64,000 bases of DNA from Eulemur rufifrons. Lineage: Eukaryota; Chordata; Mammalia; Primates; Lemuridae. Positions 43,109 through 53,325 of this stretch are shown here, one piece after another. Position 1 is the stretch's first letter, and each line of letters starts with the position of its first letter. The stretch is taken from assembly GCF_041146395.1 (NCBI RefSeq), contig NC_090990.1, positions 41,798,001 to 41,862,000 of the forward strand, given 5' to 3'. A program made the translations under genes and the position numbers. The notes beneath the pieces were generated by a model that saw only the letters and a list, made by a program, of their open reading frames with translations, did not search any database and had not been told where the DNA came from.

Positions 43109-43440
43109 CCAAGACATGATTCCTGCCCTGCCCGCAGGGGATTATGGTCTGGTAGGGAGGCCAGAGGGTGAGCAGACAATGACAGTATGTAGGATGCACG
43201 TGGTAAGGGGAAGTTCAGGGAACCACAGGAGCCAGAAGAAGGGCTCTCACCCAGCCTGGGTGGAATCAAGGAAGCCTTCCTGGAGTGGAGAAACAAAGTG
43301 GATGTGGAGAAACGAAGTCATCCTGGGCAAAGCACTAGCTGTGGGAAAGATCAGAGATGAGGAGGAGGCTGGTCCCTGTGAATCTCGGAGAGAAGCTGGA
43401 ACATGGGGTGCGAGGGCAGAGAGGCAGGAGCCGATCGTAA
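43109..43440 (-). mobile_element. L2 LINE fragment
   Basis: 'catgattcctgccctgcccg', 'gattatggtctggtagggag', then 'caaggaagccttcctggagt' continue the L2 that starts at 42808. A 176-codon plus-strand frame (43116-43646) runs across this repeat and is not a gene. Confidence 0.7.
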
Positions 43441-43855
43441 GCTCTATCAGTCAGGGTCCCAGCAGCAAAGAGATGCCACGCTTGCATGAGCAATTTGAGA
43501 AAAATTTAGTCAAGGAACTTTACACAAACTGTGGGCAGGGAGGAGGAGAAGTGGCAGCGGATGCAGCTCTACTCCTGCACAAAGAGCCAGAACCACCCTG
43601 CAGCCTGAAGGGCCAGGAGGAGGGAGCTGTGTATGGAAGGCAGTGACCAGAGCTGTGGCCTCCAGCAGAGGGAAGAGCAAGTGTGCAGGAAGCGGGAGGC
43701 AAACGCTCTGACCCCCTCTTCCTTCCCTCCATCTCCTGCTGGTCTTCGGTGCCTGAACCCAACTAAAAACTTGAGTGAGCCCAGGGACATGCCCCAGTGT
43801 GGCAGGGACTTGGGGCACAGAGCAGCGTGAAGGAAGGATGGGGGGCCCACCCACG
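43441..43855. mobile_element. Possible old LTR or DNA-transposon repeat, family not assigned
   Basis: The pattern 'cagtcagggtcccagcagc', 'aagagatgccacgc', 'caatttgagaaaaatttag' and 'caaggaactttacacaaact' looks like a mid-repetitive element I have seen in mammals but cannot name. All frames here lack domains. Confidence 0.4.
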
Positions 43856-43859
43856 GGGA

Positions 43860-43960
43860 AAATCAGAAGCCACCCTTGTTCAGGGGTTTGTTATTGATCC
43901 TGAGGATGCTGGGAGCCATTGCATAGAAGGGTGGCTCTGGGAGCAGTGAGAGAGAAGGCA
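43860..43960 (-). mobile_element. L2 LINE fragment (weak)
   Basis: 'ggatgctgggagccattgca' resembles the antisense L2 'gggaagccattg' segment. Short and tentative. Confidence 0.4.
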
Positions 43961-44111
43961 GGGGACCAGGGAAGAGGCTGGTGCAGGTCTGGGTGGGAGG
44001 GGTGTGGGCTTCAACCACGACTTAGGTCATTAGATAAAGTCTTCCCAAACCTCAAGAAATTGCTAACCTTTCCTCTTTCTGCACCCCCCACTGCCTCCAC
44101 TGTAATACATC

Positions 44112-44131
44112 CTTAGACACACACATACACA

Positions 44132-44163
<32 letters not shown>
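44112..44163. repeat. (CA)n microsatellite
   Basis: About 25 CA units with a few TA interruptions. The longest uninterrupted part is at 44140-44162. Likely to vary in length. Confidence 0.95.
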
Positions 44164-44299
44164 TTCTAGCACCAAGACCAACAACATCAATAGCAGTCCT
44201 TAGGTTTGCCCTGGTGCTGTCACAGGCCACATCCTCCTGTCCTCTGATTGATATTCAACCCCCTGTGGTTGCTGTGTGACCACCACTATGCCAGGTGGT

Positions 44300-44445
44300 C
44301 TCCGCAGAGCTGTGGTCTCATCTCACAGATGAGTGACACGGAGGTCAGATGAATCCAGAGCTCCCACAACAAATAAGTGGCATAGCAGGGCCTTGAACCC
44401 AAGTCTGACCCGAGTGCATCCTACTCTGGCTGTACGTAGAGACCC
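44300..44445 (-). mobile_element. MIR SINE
   Basis: 'tctcatctcacagatgagtg', 'ataagtggcatagcagggcc' and 'ttgaacccaagtctgacccg' define antisense core and head. Confidence 0.8.
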
Positions 44446-44700
44446 CCTCCTCCTTCTCTCCTTTCCCTTACCTTCTCCTCTTCCCTGCCATGAGACTCTG
44501 ACCCCAGAGAGGCTTCCCTGGCAAGAGGCATCCTCCCTGTGGGGTCCTCAACAGACAGAGTTGGGGATAAATCCTCTTCCCACTGCCACAGGGAGCCCAC
44601 TGTGTGGCTGGAGCGTCGCACGCCTGCTATCCCCCCCGCAGCTCTGCTCCGCCCGTCCTCCTGCCACGGAGCGGGCGAGCCTTCCCAGTGTGCTCTCACA
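44446..44700. other. Unassigned sequence
   Basis: GC-rich single-copy DNA. Frames at 44333-44751 are overlapping and without domain support. Confidence 0.4.
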
Positions 44701-44702
44701 AT

Positions 44703-44912
44703 AATGTTCTGTATTTGGCGGGCATTTACTTTATGCCAGGCACTATTTTAAGTGCTTTACATTTAATTGTCACAAAACCCCACATGGTGAGTGCTAGTAG
44801 TGTTCCCACTTCACAGATGAGAAAACTGAAGCCCAGAGGGTTTAAATAAATCACCTAAGGACACAAAGACAGCGAGCAGCAGGGCTGGGTCAGGGCTCAG
44901 GCAGAGTGGCTC
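44703..44912 (-). mobile_element. MIR SINE, well preserved
   Basis: 'ggcatttactttatgccagg', 'cactattttaagtgctttac', 'cacttcacagatgagaaaac' and 'tgaagcccagagggtttaaa' are close to consensus. Confidence 0.9.
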
Positions 44913-44969
44913 TAGCATCTGGTGGCTTCACCTCCTCAAATGCTTTTTGTCCGAACTGGACAGAGCACA

Positions 44970-45112
44970 TTCAATACCACCTTCATTTTGAAAATAAAGA
45001 AAACGAGCCCCAGGGAAAGGGAGGGACTTGCCCAGGCCAGCCGCAGAGCCTGGACTACGGCCCTGACCCCCAGGCCTGTGCAGGTCCCACCTGCTGACAC
45101 TGCACCTCCTCA
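44970..45112 (-). mobile_element. MIR SINE fragment
   Basis: 'attttgaaaataaagaaaac' and 'gagggacttgcccaggccag' then 'gcagagcctggactacggcc'. Third antisense MIR within 800 bases. Confidence 0.75.
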
Positions 45113-45480
45113 AGCCCTGAACTCTACCTGCCCCTGCCTGAAAACAGGCTGAGTTTCCCGCTGATGGCTCAGTTACGCTGGGGTGAGCACTCCCCTCCAG
45201 GAAGCCAGTTTACGGGACATTAAAGTCTCTTACTAATGACCGATATTCCTCACATCCAAACTGGAGCTTGGCCACGTACTCCAAGCAACTCTTTGCAGGA
45301 GTCATGAAGCTTTTGGCTGGGGAACAGCCAAAGCCAAATATTTCCAGAGGCAGGAAAACCCCTAGGGTCCCATTCCTCAGCTCCTCCTCAGCCCACGAGG
45401 AGGCTGTTCTGAAGCCAGTGGAAGATGTTTCTTTCTCAGGACCTCAGGGATGACACCTGGTGAGCCTGGGGTCACTGTCA
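45113..45480. other. Repeat-free sequence
   Basis: A 61-codon frame (45268-45453) has no recognised domain. No repeat is visible; candidate conserved non-coding DNA. Confidence 0.4.
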
Positions 45481-45483
45481 CCT

Positions 45484-45700
45484 CCTAATCTCCATATTTA
45501 TTCTACAGATGAAAAACTTGAGGGTGGGAAATGCCTTTATCCAAACCTCTCATTGAGCCAATGGGGAAACTGAGGCCAGCACCAAGTCAGACTGGGCCAC
45601 GCTCCAAGTCAAACAGTAGGGCCAGCCATAGCCAGAGACAGGCTGGAACCCCAATCTGTCCACTCTCAGGGTTGATTCTTTCACCACACTTTGCAGGGGC
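45484..45700 (-). mobile_element. MIR SINE remnants (probably two)
   Basis: Antisense core appears twice, at 'tattctacagatgaaaaact' (45499) and 'caatggggaaactgaggcca' (45559), followed by 'gacaggctggaaccccaatc'. Two adjacent antisense MIRs, or one with an internal duplication. Confidence 0.65.
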
Positions 45701-45720
45701 CTCCCAGCACTTTGCCCAGA

Positions 45721-46040
45721 GTACACAGTTTTTTTAAATGTTCGATATTATTCTTAAAATCCTGAAGAGTTGTAGATGTCCTTTGTAGGAATACAGAAAA
45801 ATAGTCCCGGGAATAACTTGTTCCCTTCTCCCCTTACTTAATCTGTTTACTTCAGGACGACCAGGCCAATGACCAAATCTATCCCCCTCCTTTCCCCCAG
45901 AGGCTTGAAGGAGGCAAATCTAGGACATATCGATGAGTTCAGTGAACTGATGTTCGTGACGTACATCAGCGGATGCTATTTTCTTGCCACGTGTTACAAC
46001 CAACAGCCGTGCGCGGTAAGCACAGCCCATTGCAAGAGAG
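45721..46040. other. Unassigned sequence
   Basis: No feature recognised; a T-rich patch lies at 45730-45737. Confidence 0.4.
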
Positions 46041-46041
46041 A

Positions 46042-46262
46042 CGGTGCGGTGCACCGTGTCGCTCTGGACACCGGAGTGGATCCCAGCCCCAACACACACG
46101 AGCTGCGTGAGCTCAAAGTCACTTACCTTCTCTAAGCCTCTATTTTCCTCATTTACAAAATGGGCATCCTACCCAGTGGGCTAGAGATATTGGAAAGATT
46201 GAATAGGGTGAGGCGTCCAGCACATTACAGCATCCAGTAAATGTTAGCAGACATTATCTGTG
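46042..46262 (+). mobile_element. MIR SINE
   Basis: 'ctctggacaccggagtggat', 'ctcaaagtcacttaccttct', 'ctattttcctcatttacaaa' and 'catccagtaaatgttagcag'. An 88-codon frame (45869-46135) runs into it and is not supported as coding. Confidence 0.8.
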
Positions 46263-46735
46263 GACTGTCCTCTGCCAGAGAACACATTACAGAAAAGGTA
46301 GTTAACCCCTGGGGTTTGTTATCCCAAGACAGGCAGAAACTATAAATTAGCATCAGAAGGGTTTTGATAGATTCCAGATGACAAATCCATGGTGGGAGCT
46401 AGATACGCTCAACCATCAGTCCCGCTAATCTAATCAGAGCCAATCCAGGTCTCGTGTGGGAGCTACAGGGAAGAGGCTCTGGACGTGAACCCGGGAACGT
46501 AGGCCAGAGCCGATGGAGTCCGCTGGCCGCTGCGTGGAAACTGAGAAGGAGGCCGATGTGGAGGGAAGGAGACCCGAGAGAGGAGGAGAAAGGGGTCCTG
46601 ACGACATCATGTGAGCCCCTGTCAGCAAACGCTGCCCCAGGACATTGAAATTGTATGAACCATTCATTCTTTTGGGGAAGAGGGTGGGGGCTTGTCTATC
46701 ACGTGCCAGTCAAAGAGTCCCTCTCGCCTCAAGGG
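46263..46735. other. Unassigned sequence
   Basis: Single-copy DNA with several CpG around 46480-46580. No repeat recognised. Confidence 0.4.
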
Positions 46736-46940
46736 TTCTCAAACTCCTGTGTTCAAGTGATCCTCCTGCCTCAGCCTCCCGAGTAGCTGGGACTACAGGC
46801 TTGCATTACCACACTTATTTTTAGCAGAGACAGAGTCTCACTCTTGCTCAGGCTGGTCTCAAACTCTTGACCTCAAGCAATCCTCTCCCCTCGGCCTCCC
46901 AGAGCGCCAGGATTACAGGCGTGAGCCACTGCGCCCGGCA
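46736..46940 (-). mobile_element. Alu SINE, antisense, lacking its 3' end and tail
   Basis: The copy begins abruptly at 'tctcaaactcctgtgttcaa', i.e. inside the right arm, so about 80 bases of the Alu 3' part and all of the poly(A) tail are absent. The rest runs through 'cctcagcctcccgagtagct' to 'gagccactgcgcccggc'. No target duplication is visible, consistent with later deletion. Confidence 0.92.
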
Positions 46941-46941
46941 T

Positions 46942-47095
46942 CATTTAATTCTTAACTCTATCAAGCAGATATTATTGTCTCATTTTCTAGATCAGGACAG
47001 CAAGGCTCAGAGTGATGAAATTAGCCTCTTGACCAAATTCAGCTCAGCCCTAGATGTATCTGACTTCAAAGCGCATCCTTTTTCTATTCTGCTGG
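46942..47095 (-). mobile_element. MIR SINE fragment
   Basis: 'gcagatattattgtctcatt', 'ttctagatcaggacagcaag' and 'gctcagagtgatgaaattag'. It directly follows the broken Alu. Confidence 0.75.
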
Positions 47096-47540
47096 GGGAT
47101 GCTTTCAAGCTGAATCAGCCCCAGTCCCTCCTCTGGAAGCCAGCGGGTGATAAATGACAAATAATCCTCACCCAAGTTTCCACGTCTGGTACCTTAGGAG
47201 CCTCAGAGTCTGAGGCTTTCTAAAATTAGGTCGATCGCTTCCTTCCTTACCTTGAGCCAGTTTTAAATATAGGCTCTCCTATCCATCTTCCTTGATCTCT
47301 GCTGTTTCCTCTGCGCTCCATGGACCATCCAACACAGCAGTATTTTTCCTACTGCCCTCTACACTTCCTTTGGGTGTCTGGCTTGTTACTCATTTTGAAC
47401 CCAATGTATTAGGAACTTGCTCATGGCTCTCCGTCCCTGTCAGCTCTGACGCAGTCAGGAAAAGCCTCCCAGGATTTAGTCACCCCTTACGGCCAGGGCT
47501 CTGGGATGTCATGCAGCCCCTACAATGTGCTCTCAGTGAA
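47096..47540. other. Unassigned sequence, possibly old L2
   Basis: Pyrimidine-rich blocks at 47285-47500 could be strongly diverged sense L2, but no diagnostic terminus is seen. A 134-codon frame (47292-47696) crosses into the MIR downstream. Confidence 0.35.
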
Positions 47541-47544
47541 TTTC

Positions 47545-47755
47545 CTGCAGGCAGCAGGTGTGATGAGAAAGGCTGGGCTTTGGACCCAAATAGATCTGGA
47601 TTTGAACCTTGCTATGCCATGTTTCTGAGTATTGGTTTCCTTGTTTCTAAAATGCAAGTGATGATACATCTTTTCCAGGCCAGACATAAGGGTTAACTGA
47701 GATAATATAAATATTTTATCACTTGGCTCCTGAGAATTGCTTAATAACTTTTAAC
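47545..47755 (+). mobile_element. MIR SINE
   Basis: 'atctggatttgaaccttgct', 'ggtttccttgtttctaaaat' and 'agggttaactgagataatat' mark head, core and tail. Confidence 0.8.
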
Positions 47756-47859
47756 TTCCTTCCAGTTTTTTGGGTTTTTTTTTTTTACTGAAAAAGCCCC
47801 AAATTCTCACCTGATAGCTAAAGAATGCTAACTTCAATTATAATTATACCTACAATTAC

Positions 47860-48112
47860 CTAGCATCACAGAAACACAAGCTCTGGGGCAGACTGCCTGT
47901 GTTTAACTCTCAGCTCTACCACTCAGTAGCTGTGTGACTTGGACCATGTACTTAAACCTTCCAAACTTGTTTCTTCAACTGCAAATGAGTTTCATGATCA
48001 CACTGACCACATAGGTTAAAATGGCACTGACCTCATGGGTTAACAATCAGTTAGAATAATGCCTTGCCCACGGTAAGCACTCAATTTGTGTGAGCTATTG
48101 TTATTATTATTG
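47860..48112 (+). mobile_element. MIR SINE
   Basis: Full-length-like: 'cagactgcctgtgtttaact', 'cactcagtagctgtgtgact', 'tgccttgcccacggtaagca' and 'ctcaatttgtgtgagctatt', ending in (TTA)n. Confidence 0.85.
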
Positions 48113-48119
48113 CTACCGG

Positions 48120-48335
48120 GAATTGAGTTCTTTTAGATGTCAGGCCCTGTGTTAAACTCTCATGCATTCTCTCATTTTCACAATGATGTGGATCATATTA
48201 CTCCCCCACTTTGAGCTCGGGAAACTGAGATTCACAGTGGGAGGATGACTTGCCCCGGATCCCACAGCTAATAGGAGGCAGAAGCTGGATCCCTGCCAGG
48301 CAGTCAACACCAGAGCCCCTTTTCACCCACTATTA
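48120..48335 (-). mobile_element. MIR SINE
   Basis: Tail-to-tail with the preceding MIR: 'tgtcaggccctgtgttaaac', 'gagctcgggaaactgagatt', 'gatgacttgccccggatccc' and 'gcagaagctggatccctgcc'. Confidence 0.85.
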
Positions 48336-48840
48336 GGTTATCTCCCCCAACTTCCAGCTCATTCTCCAAGGAGCCCCTTCGGCTCCTTTGCAACTTCCTA
48401 TCCTGATATCTCAGGGACATTTCCACATTAATCTTGGTTTCCTTTGCTATTTATGTTCTGTTACCTTGCCCATGCTGTATCACAAGGGTTGATTAGTCAG
48501 AAATTGTGTCTCACTGGTTACGACCCTAAGGAAATGTTCCGGAACCCCCACCAACCGGTCCCTGATCTCAGCTCATGAATGATAGACTATTTATCAGGGG
48601 GCAGAGTGCAGCCTATTGTTAGGGTAGAAAGGGAACATGACCAGGTTAGGAGGCCTCGTGCAAGACGTGGACCTTGAGGACCTGCTGAGTAAGCTGGTGT
48701 ACATGTGACCCTCAGTAAACAGGATGCTGCCAGACCAGACTGCTGACAGGTCAGCCTGCTTGCTGTAAACTGAGTCTTCTAGGAGCAGGGGTGCATTGCT
48801 GCAGAGACAGTCCTGCAATGACCTGACAACCAGTAAAAAT
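48336..48840. other. Unassigned sequence
   Basis: No repeat or exon recognised. Confidence 0.4.
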
Positions 48841-48844
48841 TAAA

Positions 48845-48905
48845 ATCACAGCAGCAACCACCTACTGAGTGCTTCCTCTGTGCTACAGAGGCGCACCACG
48901 TACCT
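48845..48905 (-). mobile_element. MIR/L2 tail scrap
   Basis: 'accacctactgagtgcttcc' and 'tctgtgctacagaggcgcac' are the antisense end of a MIR or L2; too short to tell which. Confidence 0.5.
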
Positions 48906-49013
48906 CTGGGGTGTCAGCTTTCACCACGCCCTGCCTTGCTCTTGAAGCTCCAAAACTCCCAAACAACCCAGAGCTCCCAGCAGGCACCAGGCCAGTTCTT
49001 ATCTCTGTGCCTT

Positions 49014-49815
49014 TGTCCATTCATTCCTCTATCCAACAAATACATTTCGGCTACATACTGTGTGTCTCTTGTGGGTTGAATTGTATCCCTCCAAAATTCA
49101 CATGTCCAAGTCTTAATGCCCGGGACCCAGAATGTGATCTTGTTTGGAAACAGGGTCATTGCAGATGTAATAAGTTAAGATGAGGTCATACTGGAAAACG
49201 ATGGGCCCCTAATTCTATATGAATTGTGTCTTTATAAAAAGAGAAAATGTGGACACAGGCCCACACTCACAGGTAGAATGTCAAGGTGAAGATAGAGGCA
49301 GAGAGTGGAACAATCTGTCCATGAACGAAGGAACACCAAAGATCACCAGCAAACCACAAGAAGCTCGGAGAAAGGCATGAAATAGCCTCCCTCAAAGCCC
49401 TCAGAAAAAAACAACCCCTGCCAACACCTTGATCAGGGACTTCTAGCCTCCAGAACCCTGAGACAATACATTTCTGTTGTTTGAGCCGCCCAGTCTATAG
49501 CACCTTGTTACGGCAGCGCCAACAAGTTAGCCCAGGGTCAGGCCCTAAGTGACCGGGATCCGCACTGAATGAGACAGATGAGGTTTCTGCCCACATAGAG
49601 CTCACATCCCATCAGGGAAGACGGATGATAAGTACATAAAACACACATGATTCCAGGTCATGACGAGTGATACAAAGGGAACTAAAGCAAAGTGAAGTCA
49701 CAGGGAGTGACCAGGGTGCCTAGAGACAATGCCTGTGAGGAGGCGTCATTTTGAGCAGAGGCCCCAAAGAAGTGAGAAGCAAGTCACATGAAGTCATAGA
49801 GAAAGAACATTCCAC
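49014..49815 (-). mobile_element. L2 LINE 3' end, split by an LTR
   Basis: 'gtccattcattcctctatcc' and 'aacaaatacatttcggctac' are followed by the LTR. L2 then resumes at about 49532 with 'cagggtcaggccctaagtga' and 'ctgcccacatagagctcaca'. The two parts join collinearly in the L2 consensus. Confidence 0.8.
49071..49531 (+). mobile_element. MLT1-type MaLR LTR nested in L2
   Basis: Complete solitary LTR: start 'tgtgggttgaattgtatccc', then 'cagaatgtgatcttgtttgg', 'agttaagatgaggtcatact', 'gacttctagcctccagaacc' and 'atttctgttgtttgagccgc'. It is non-coding and lacks internal retroviral sequence. Confidence 0.9.
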
Positions 49816-50150
49816 ACCAGTCCCTTTGCCAGCCGGCAGGCCACCTCTTGTGTCCCCTGCAAACCCCGCACCTGGCCGACTCACCCGTCAAGTCTCAGCT
49901 CAGCTGCTGGCTCCTCCAAGGAGCCTTTGTGATGCCCACCTCCACCCCAGGCCCACCTGGATGCTGCTCTCCTCTGGGCTCTGGAATACTTCAAGTACAG
50001 GTGTTTCCCTGAATTCTCACATCGTTTCATAACTTTTTGGTTAGTTTTTTGTCTCTGTGCCTAGATTGTGCTTTCATAGAGGACAAGATCACATCTTATT
50101 TATTTCTGTGTCCCCAGAACTCAGCACAGACAGAGGTGAAGAACAGGTGT
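49816..50150 (+). mobile_element. L2 LINE 3' end
   Basis: 'caagtctcagctcagctgct', 'ggctcctccaaggagccttt', 'gctttcatagaggacaagat' and 'tgtgtccccagaactcagca'. It starts where the antisense L2 ends. Confidence 0.8.
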
Positions 50151-50425
50151 TCAGGACAAGTTTGGGGGTGGATGGATGGATGGAAGAAGAGGAGGGTGGA
50201 ATTATGCCATTTATTACTAATTACAGCCTCATAAGATAGTTACCATTAGACTCATGGTACAGAGGAGGAAACCTCGGTTCCACTGAAAGTGGATCTTGGT
50301 TGTTAACACTGACCAAATTCGAGGTCTCTGGGTACTTTCCAATGGACTGAATTGGTGAAGCAGCTATCTGGACAAAGTCATCAATTAGGCTCAAGTTCAT
50401 TGAAAGTACATAGCCATTTTATTTT
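50151..50425. other. Unassigned sequence with a (GGAT)n scrap and MIR trace
   Basis: A short GGAT repeat lies at 50169-50185. A worn antisense MIR ('gtacagaggaggaaacctcg') lies near 50250-50280. Poly(T) of 12 or more bases begins near 50420. Confidence 0.5.
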
Positions 50426-50429
50426 TTTT

Positions 50430-50632
50430 TTTTTACAAGTTACACTTTGACATTTCCACTTGATCCTCACAACAGCCAGAAATATATACAAACAGGATAA
50501 TTGTCCTCATTTGACAGATCAGAAAATGTAGGTTCAGAGAGGTAAATCGAATTGCCCGGGTCTCACAGCTCGCAAGTAGAGCGAGAACTCGTGACCCACA
50601 CTGTTCATTCGCGGTGCTGCCTCCCCAGCTCA
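50430..50632 (-). mobile_element. MIR SINE
   Basis: 'cttgatcctcacaacagcca', 'tcatttgacagatcagaaaa' and 'cagagaggtaaatcgaattg' are close to antisense consensus. Confidence 0.85.
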
Positions 50633-51680
50633 CTGGCCCTTAGAACCACAGCTTAGATGCTCGGGACTGAGAGGACCTTCAGCTTCATCTGGTCCAACCT
50701 CCTGGAGACAAGGAAGAGGTGGCTCAGGGCTGGCGACTCCCTGGTCACCACCCTCAGCCCCAGGCCAGCCGCATTTCCCATGCCCCAAAGAAATGCCAGA
50801 GATGCTGCTCTGCCTGAAGACAACAGAAAACACCTGTGCTTTAAAACAAAAGGAAGAACCAAAAAGGAGAAGAAAGGAAAGAAAACCACCATCTAGATAT
50901 AACCCTGAAATCTGTTTTTCCCTGACAACTGCACTTTCTTCTTCAAAGCCCCTTTCCTTTTAAGACCATGAGCTTTCCTGGAGGATTGCACCAGAGCAGG
51001 ACAGAGTGATGATAAATCTACCAACCACAGCAGCCCGTAATGGGAAACACGTGGAGGTGAAGGGGAAGGAAGGCGGGGATGGGCAGAGTTCAGGAGATTC
51101 CTCCCCTTTCTGGTGTGGATGGGGATTTGTTGTGTGTCTCCAGCCTCCCAGCATTCCTCGCGGGACGTGGAGAGGGCAGAAGGCCCACAGCACAGCCAGA
51201 GGACAGCAGGTCAGCAAAGGTAACAAAGGCCTCCTCTCAGTCTGATGGCAACTGCGACTTTGATCCTGGGTGTCCATGTTGCCCAACAGTCCACTGTTCT
51301 GTCCTGGGCCTCTGCACCCACTTCAGGGTTTTGGATCCCCATCTAGAGAGGTCAAGGTCAGATCCAGGAGTTGCAGTCAGCCCCATCTTTTGTGTGAAAA
51401 ACTCATTCAAGCTTACAAAACATTTTGGGGTGTAATATCTCAAAACTGTTCTAAAATTGAAGGCATGTACTCATCCTCCTATGCCTGCTTCCACTCTTGT
51501 GTTCCTAATGAGCGACACTGATATTCACCCACCATTCAGCTAGAAAAAAACTCAGTGTCTCATTCTATCTCTGTGTCCATCCCATATTCAAATGATGAGC
51601 AGAGCCAGCTGATTCTACTTGAGAAACATCTCCCCAATATCACTTCCTGTGATATTCCTGGAGCGTCTGCCCTAGCTCAG
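50633..51680. other. Largely unassigned sequence
   Basis: A MIR3-like piece ('gaggaccttcagcttcatct' then 'ggtccaacctcctggag') lies at 50655-50710. An A- and G-rich patch follows at 50840-50890. The frames at 50657-51521 lack domains. Confidence 0.4.
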
Positions 51681-51684
51681 GCCT

Positions 51685-52338
51685 CACCACCACTCTTGAC
51701 CTTCTTATTGCAGCTGTGCCTCCTTCCCTCTGCCAACCTGCCCCACCTGTGGGCATGACCTCCCTGCACCATTCACCTGGGCAGGTCAGCCCCCTGCTCC
51801 AACTGCTGCATCCCTATTTCCCTTGGGATACGTCCAAACTTTATCAGGGAACCTCCTCTCCTCATCTCAGCCACTCCTGCCTTTCTTTCATCTTTCTCTT
51901 CTGCAGCTCTGACTTGCTTGTAGTTAAAACCACATGGTACCATTTATCACCCCCATTCACTGCCTCATGTAATTCCCTTTCCCTAGAATGCCTCCCCTCC
52001 CTCACCCTCTCCCACCCCTTGTCACCCCACCTAACTCCTGCTCATCCCCTGGGGCTCAGCACAGGCATCACCTCCTTGAGGAAGCTTTGCCAGACCTCTC
52101 TCACCCCACCCCACCCTGCTGGCATCGGTGCCTTCTCCATGCTCCTGTGGCCCTCTACAGCTGCACTGTGCACCCAGAGTGACAGTCACTTGTCCACGTG
52201 CCTTTCTTCTCATTTGACTATGAGCTCCTCCAGGGCCAGGACTCTGTCTTACTCATCTCTCTATCACCTGCCACTAGCCAAAGCCCTGGCAAGAAAGAAG
52301 AACAGAGTAAGTGTCTAAAGAATAAGTGAATGAATGAA
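51685..52338 (+). mobile_element. L2 LINE 3' part, long copy
   Basis: About 650 bases of sense L2: 'aattccctttccctagaatg', 'tcacctccttgaggaagctt', 'tatgagctcctccagggcca' and the terminal 'gtgaatgaatgaatag'. The longest open frame of the window, 200 codons at 51716-52318, lies wholly inside this pyrimidine-rich repeat and is not a gene. Confidence 0.85.
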
Positions 52339-52339
52339 T

Positions 52340-52680
52340 AGTTGATAGACTTGATGTGATTTATGAGGGAAAGTGAGGAGTCTAGCATAACTCCAGGTTT
52401 GAGGATACAATGAGTCCATAGATTTGGATGCTTTTCATGAGCACACGACATACAGAATGAATGAAAGTTTAGAAAGTAGATGGCTGCCCCTACCAGGTAG
52501 AGGCGTCCACTAGGCAGTTGGGTCTATGTACACTTCTGGAGTTCAGGAGAGAGCTCATCTGGATGAGAGAGATCATTTGGAGAATCTCTGCAGTGGGAAA
52601 ATTCCCCAGAGAGGGGTCTAGAGTGAGAAAAACAATTGTGGGAACCCTGAAGAACACTGGCACTAAAGGGTGGACGGAGA
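52340..52680 (-). mobile_element. L2 LINE ORF2-region fragment
   Basis: Antisense L2 from the end of the reverse transcriptase region: 'tgtgatttatgagggaaagt', 'gaggagtctagcataactcc', 'aggcagttgggtctatgtac' and 'tggagttcaggagagagctc'. This part of L2 is less often retained than the 3' end. Frames are broken. Confidence 0.75.
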
Positions 52681-52829
52681 AAGACCATCCCATCCAAACT
52701 CCCACCACAGGGCAGTGCCCAGAGAGGCAGAGTGTGGTGTCACCCAAACCCAGGGAGGAGGGCATTCCAAGAAGGATGACCAGTGTTTTTAAGTGCAGCA
52801 GACACTTAAAGGGTGGTTCCCACCCTTCT

Positions 52830-53325
52830 TAAAGGATAGGCAAGGCCCTTTATGAGCTAGGCCTTGACAGTATATCCTGCCTCATCCCCTCATGCTGTGG
52901 GTTCTAGCCTGTCTGCATGGCTTACAGCTCCCTGCATGGGCCAAGCCGTTTCACCCTCCCGTAGCTTTGCTCAGCCATTCCCTCTGCCTGCAAGGTCCAC
53001 TCCCACACACCCCAAAATATTAGATGCAACAAATACCATATTGAGATTTTCCTCTTGCAAAGACTTCCTCACCTGTCCCTGTCCAGTGGAGTGAGCTGAC
53101 CATTCCCTCCTCTGGGCCTCCCTGCTTCTGTGAACTTGGCTGTTACACACCACCTGCAAGACTGTATTTTTGTTCCCATGCCTATCTTCTCCACAGATTT
53201 GAGTTCTCTGGGGGCACAGTTTGTCTTATATAACTCAATCATGCCAAGACCAGACACAGGGTCCTCCATAAAGTTGGAAGTCTATATATTTCACTGAGTA
53301 AAAAGAATGAATGAAGGACTTGGCA
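52830..53325 (+). mobile_element. L2 LINE 3' part
   Basis: 'ctttgctcagccattccctc', 'gacttcctcacctgtccctg', 'atttgagttctctgggggca' and the terminal 'gaatgaatgaagg'. Diverged but collinear for about 500 bases. Confidence 0.8.

Noticed and set aside
43116..43646. 176-codon plus-strand open frame
   Set aside because: It runs across an antisense L2 remnant and an unassigned repeat, with no recognisable domain.
44112..44163. CRISPR-like or other functional array
   Set aside because: It is a plain CA dinucleotide microsatellite without spacers; nothing in the window resembles a CRISPR array.
51716..52318. 200-codon plus-strand open frame, the longest in the window
   Set aside because: It lies entirely inside a sense L2 3' region; the S/P/L-rich composition comes from pyrimidine-rich repeat DNA and there is no domain or splice evidence.
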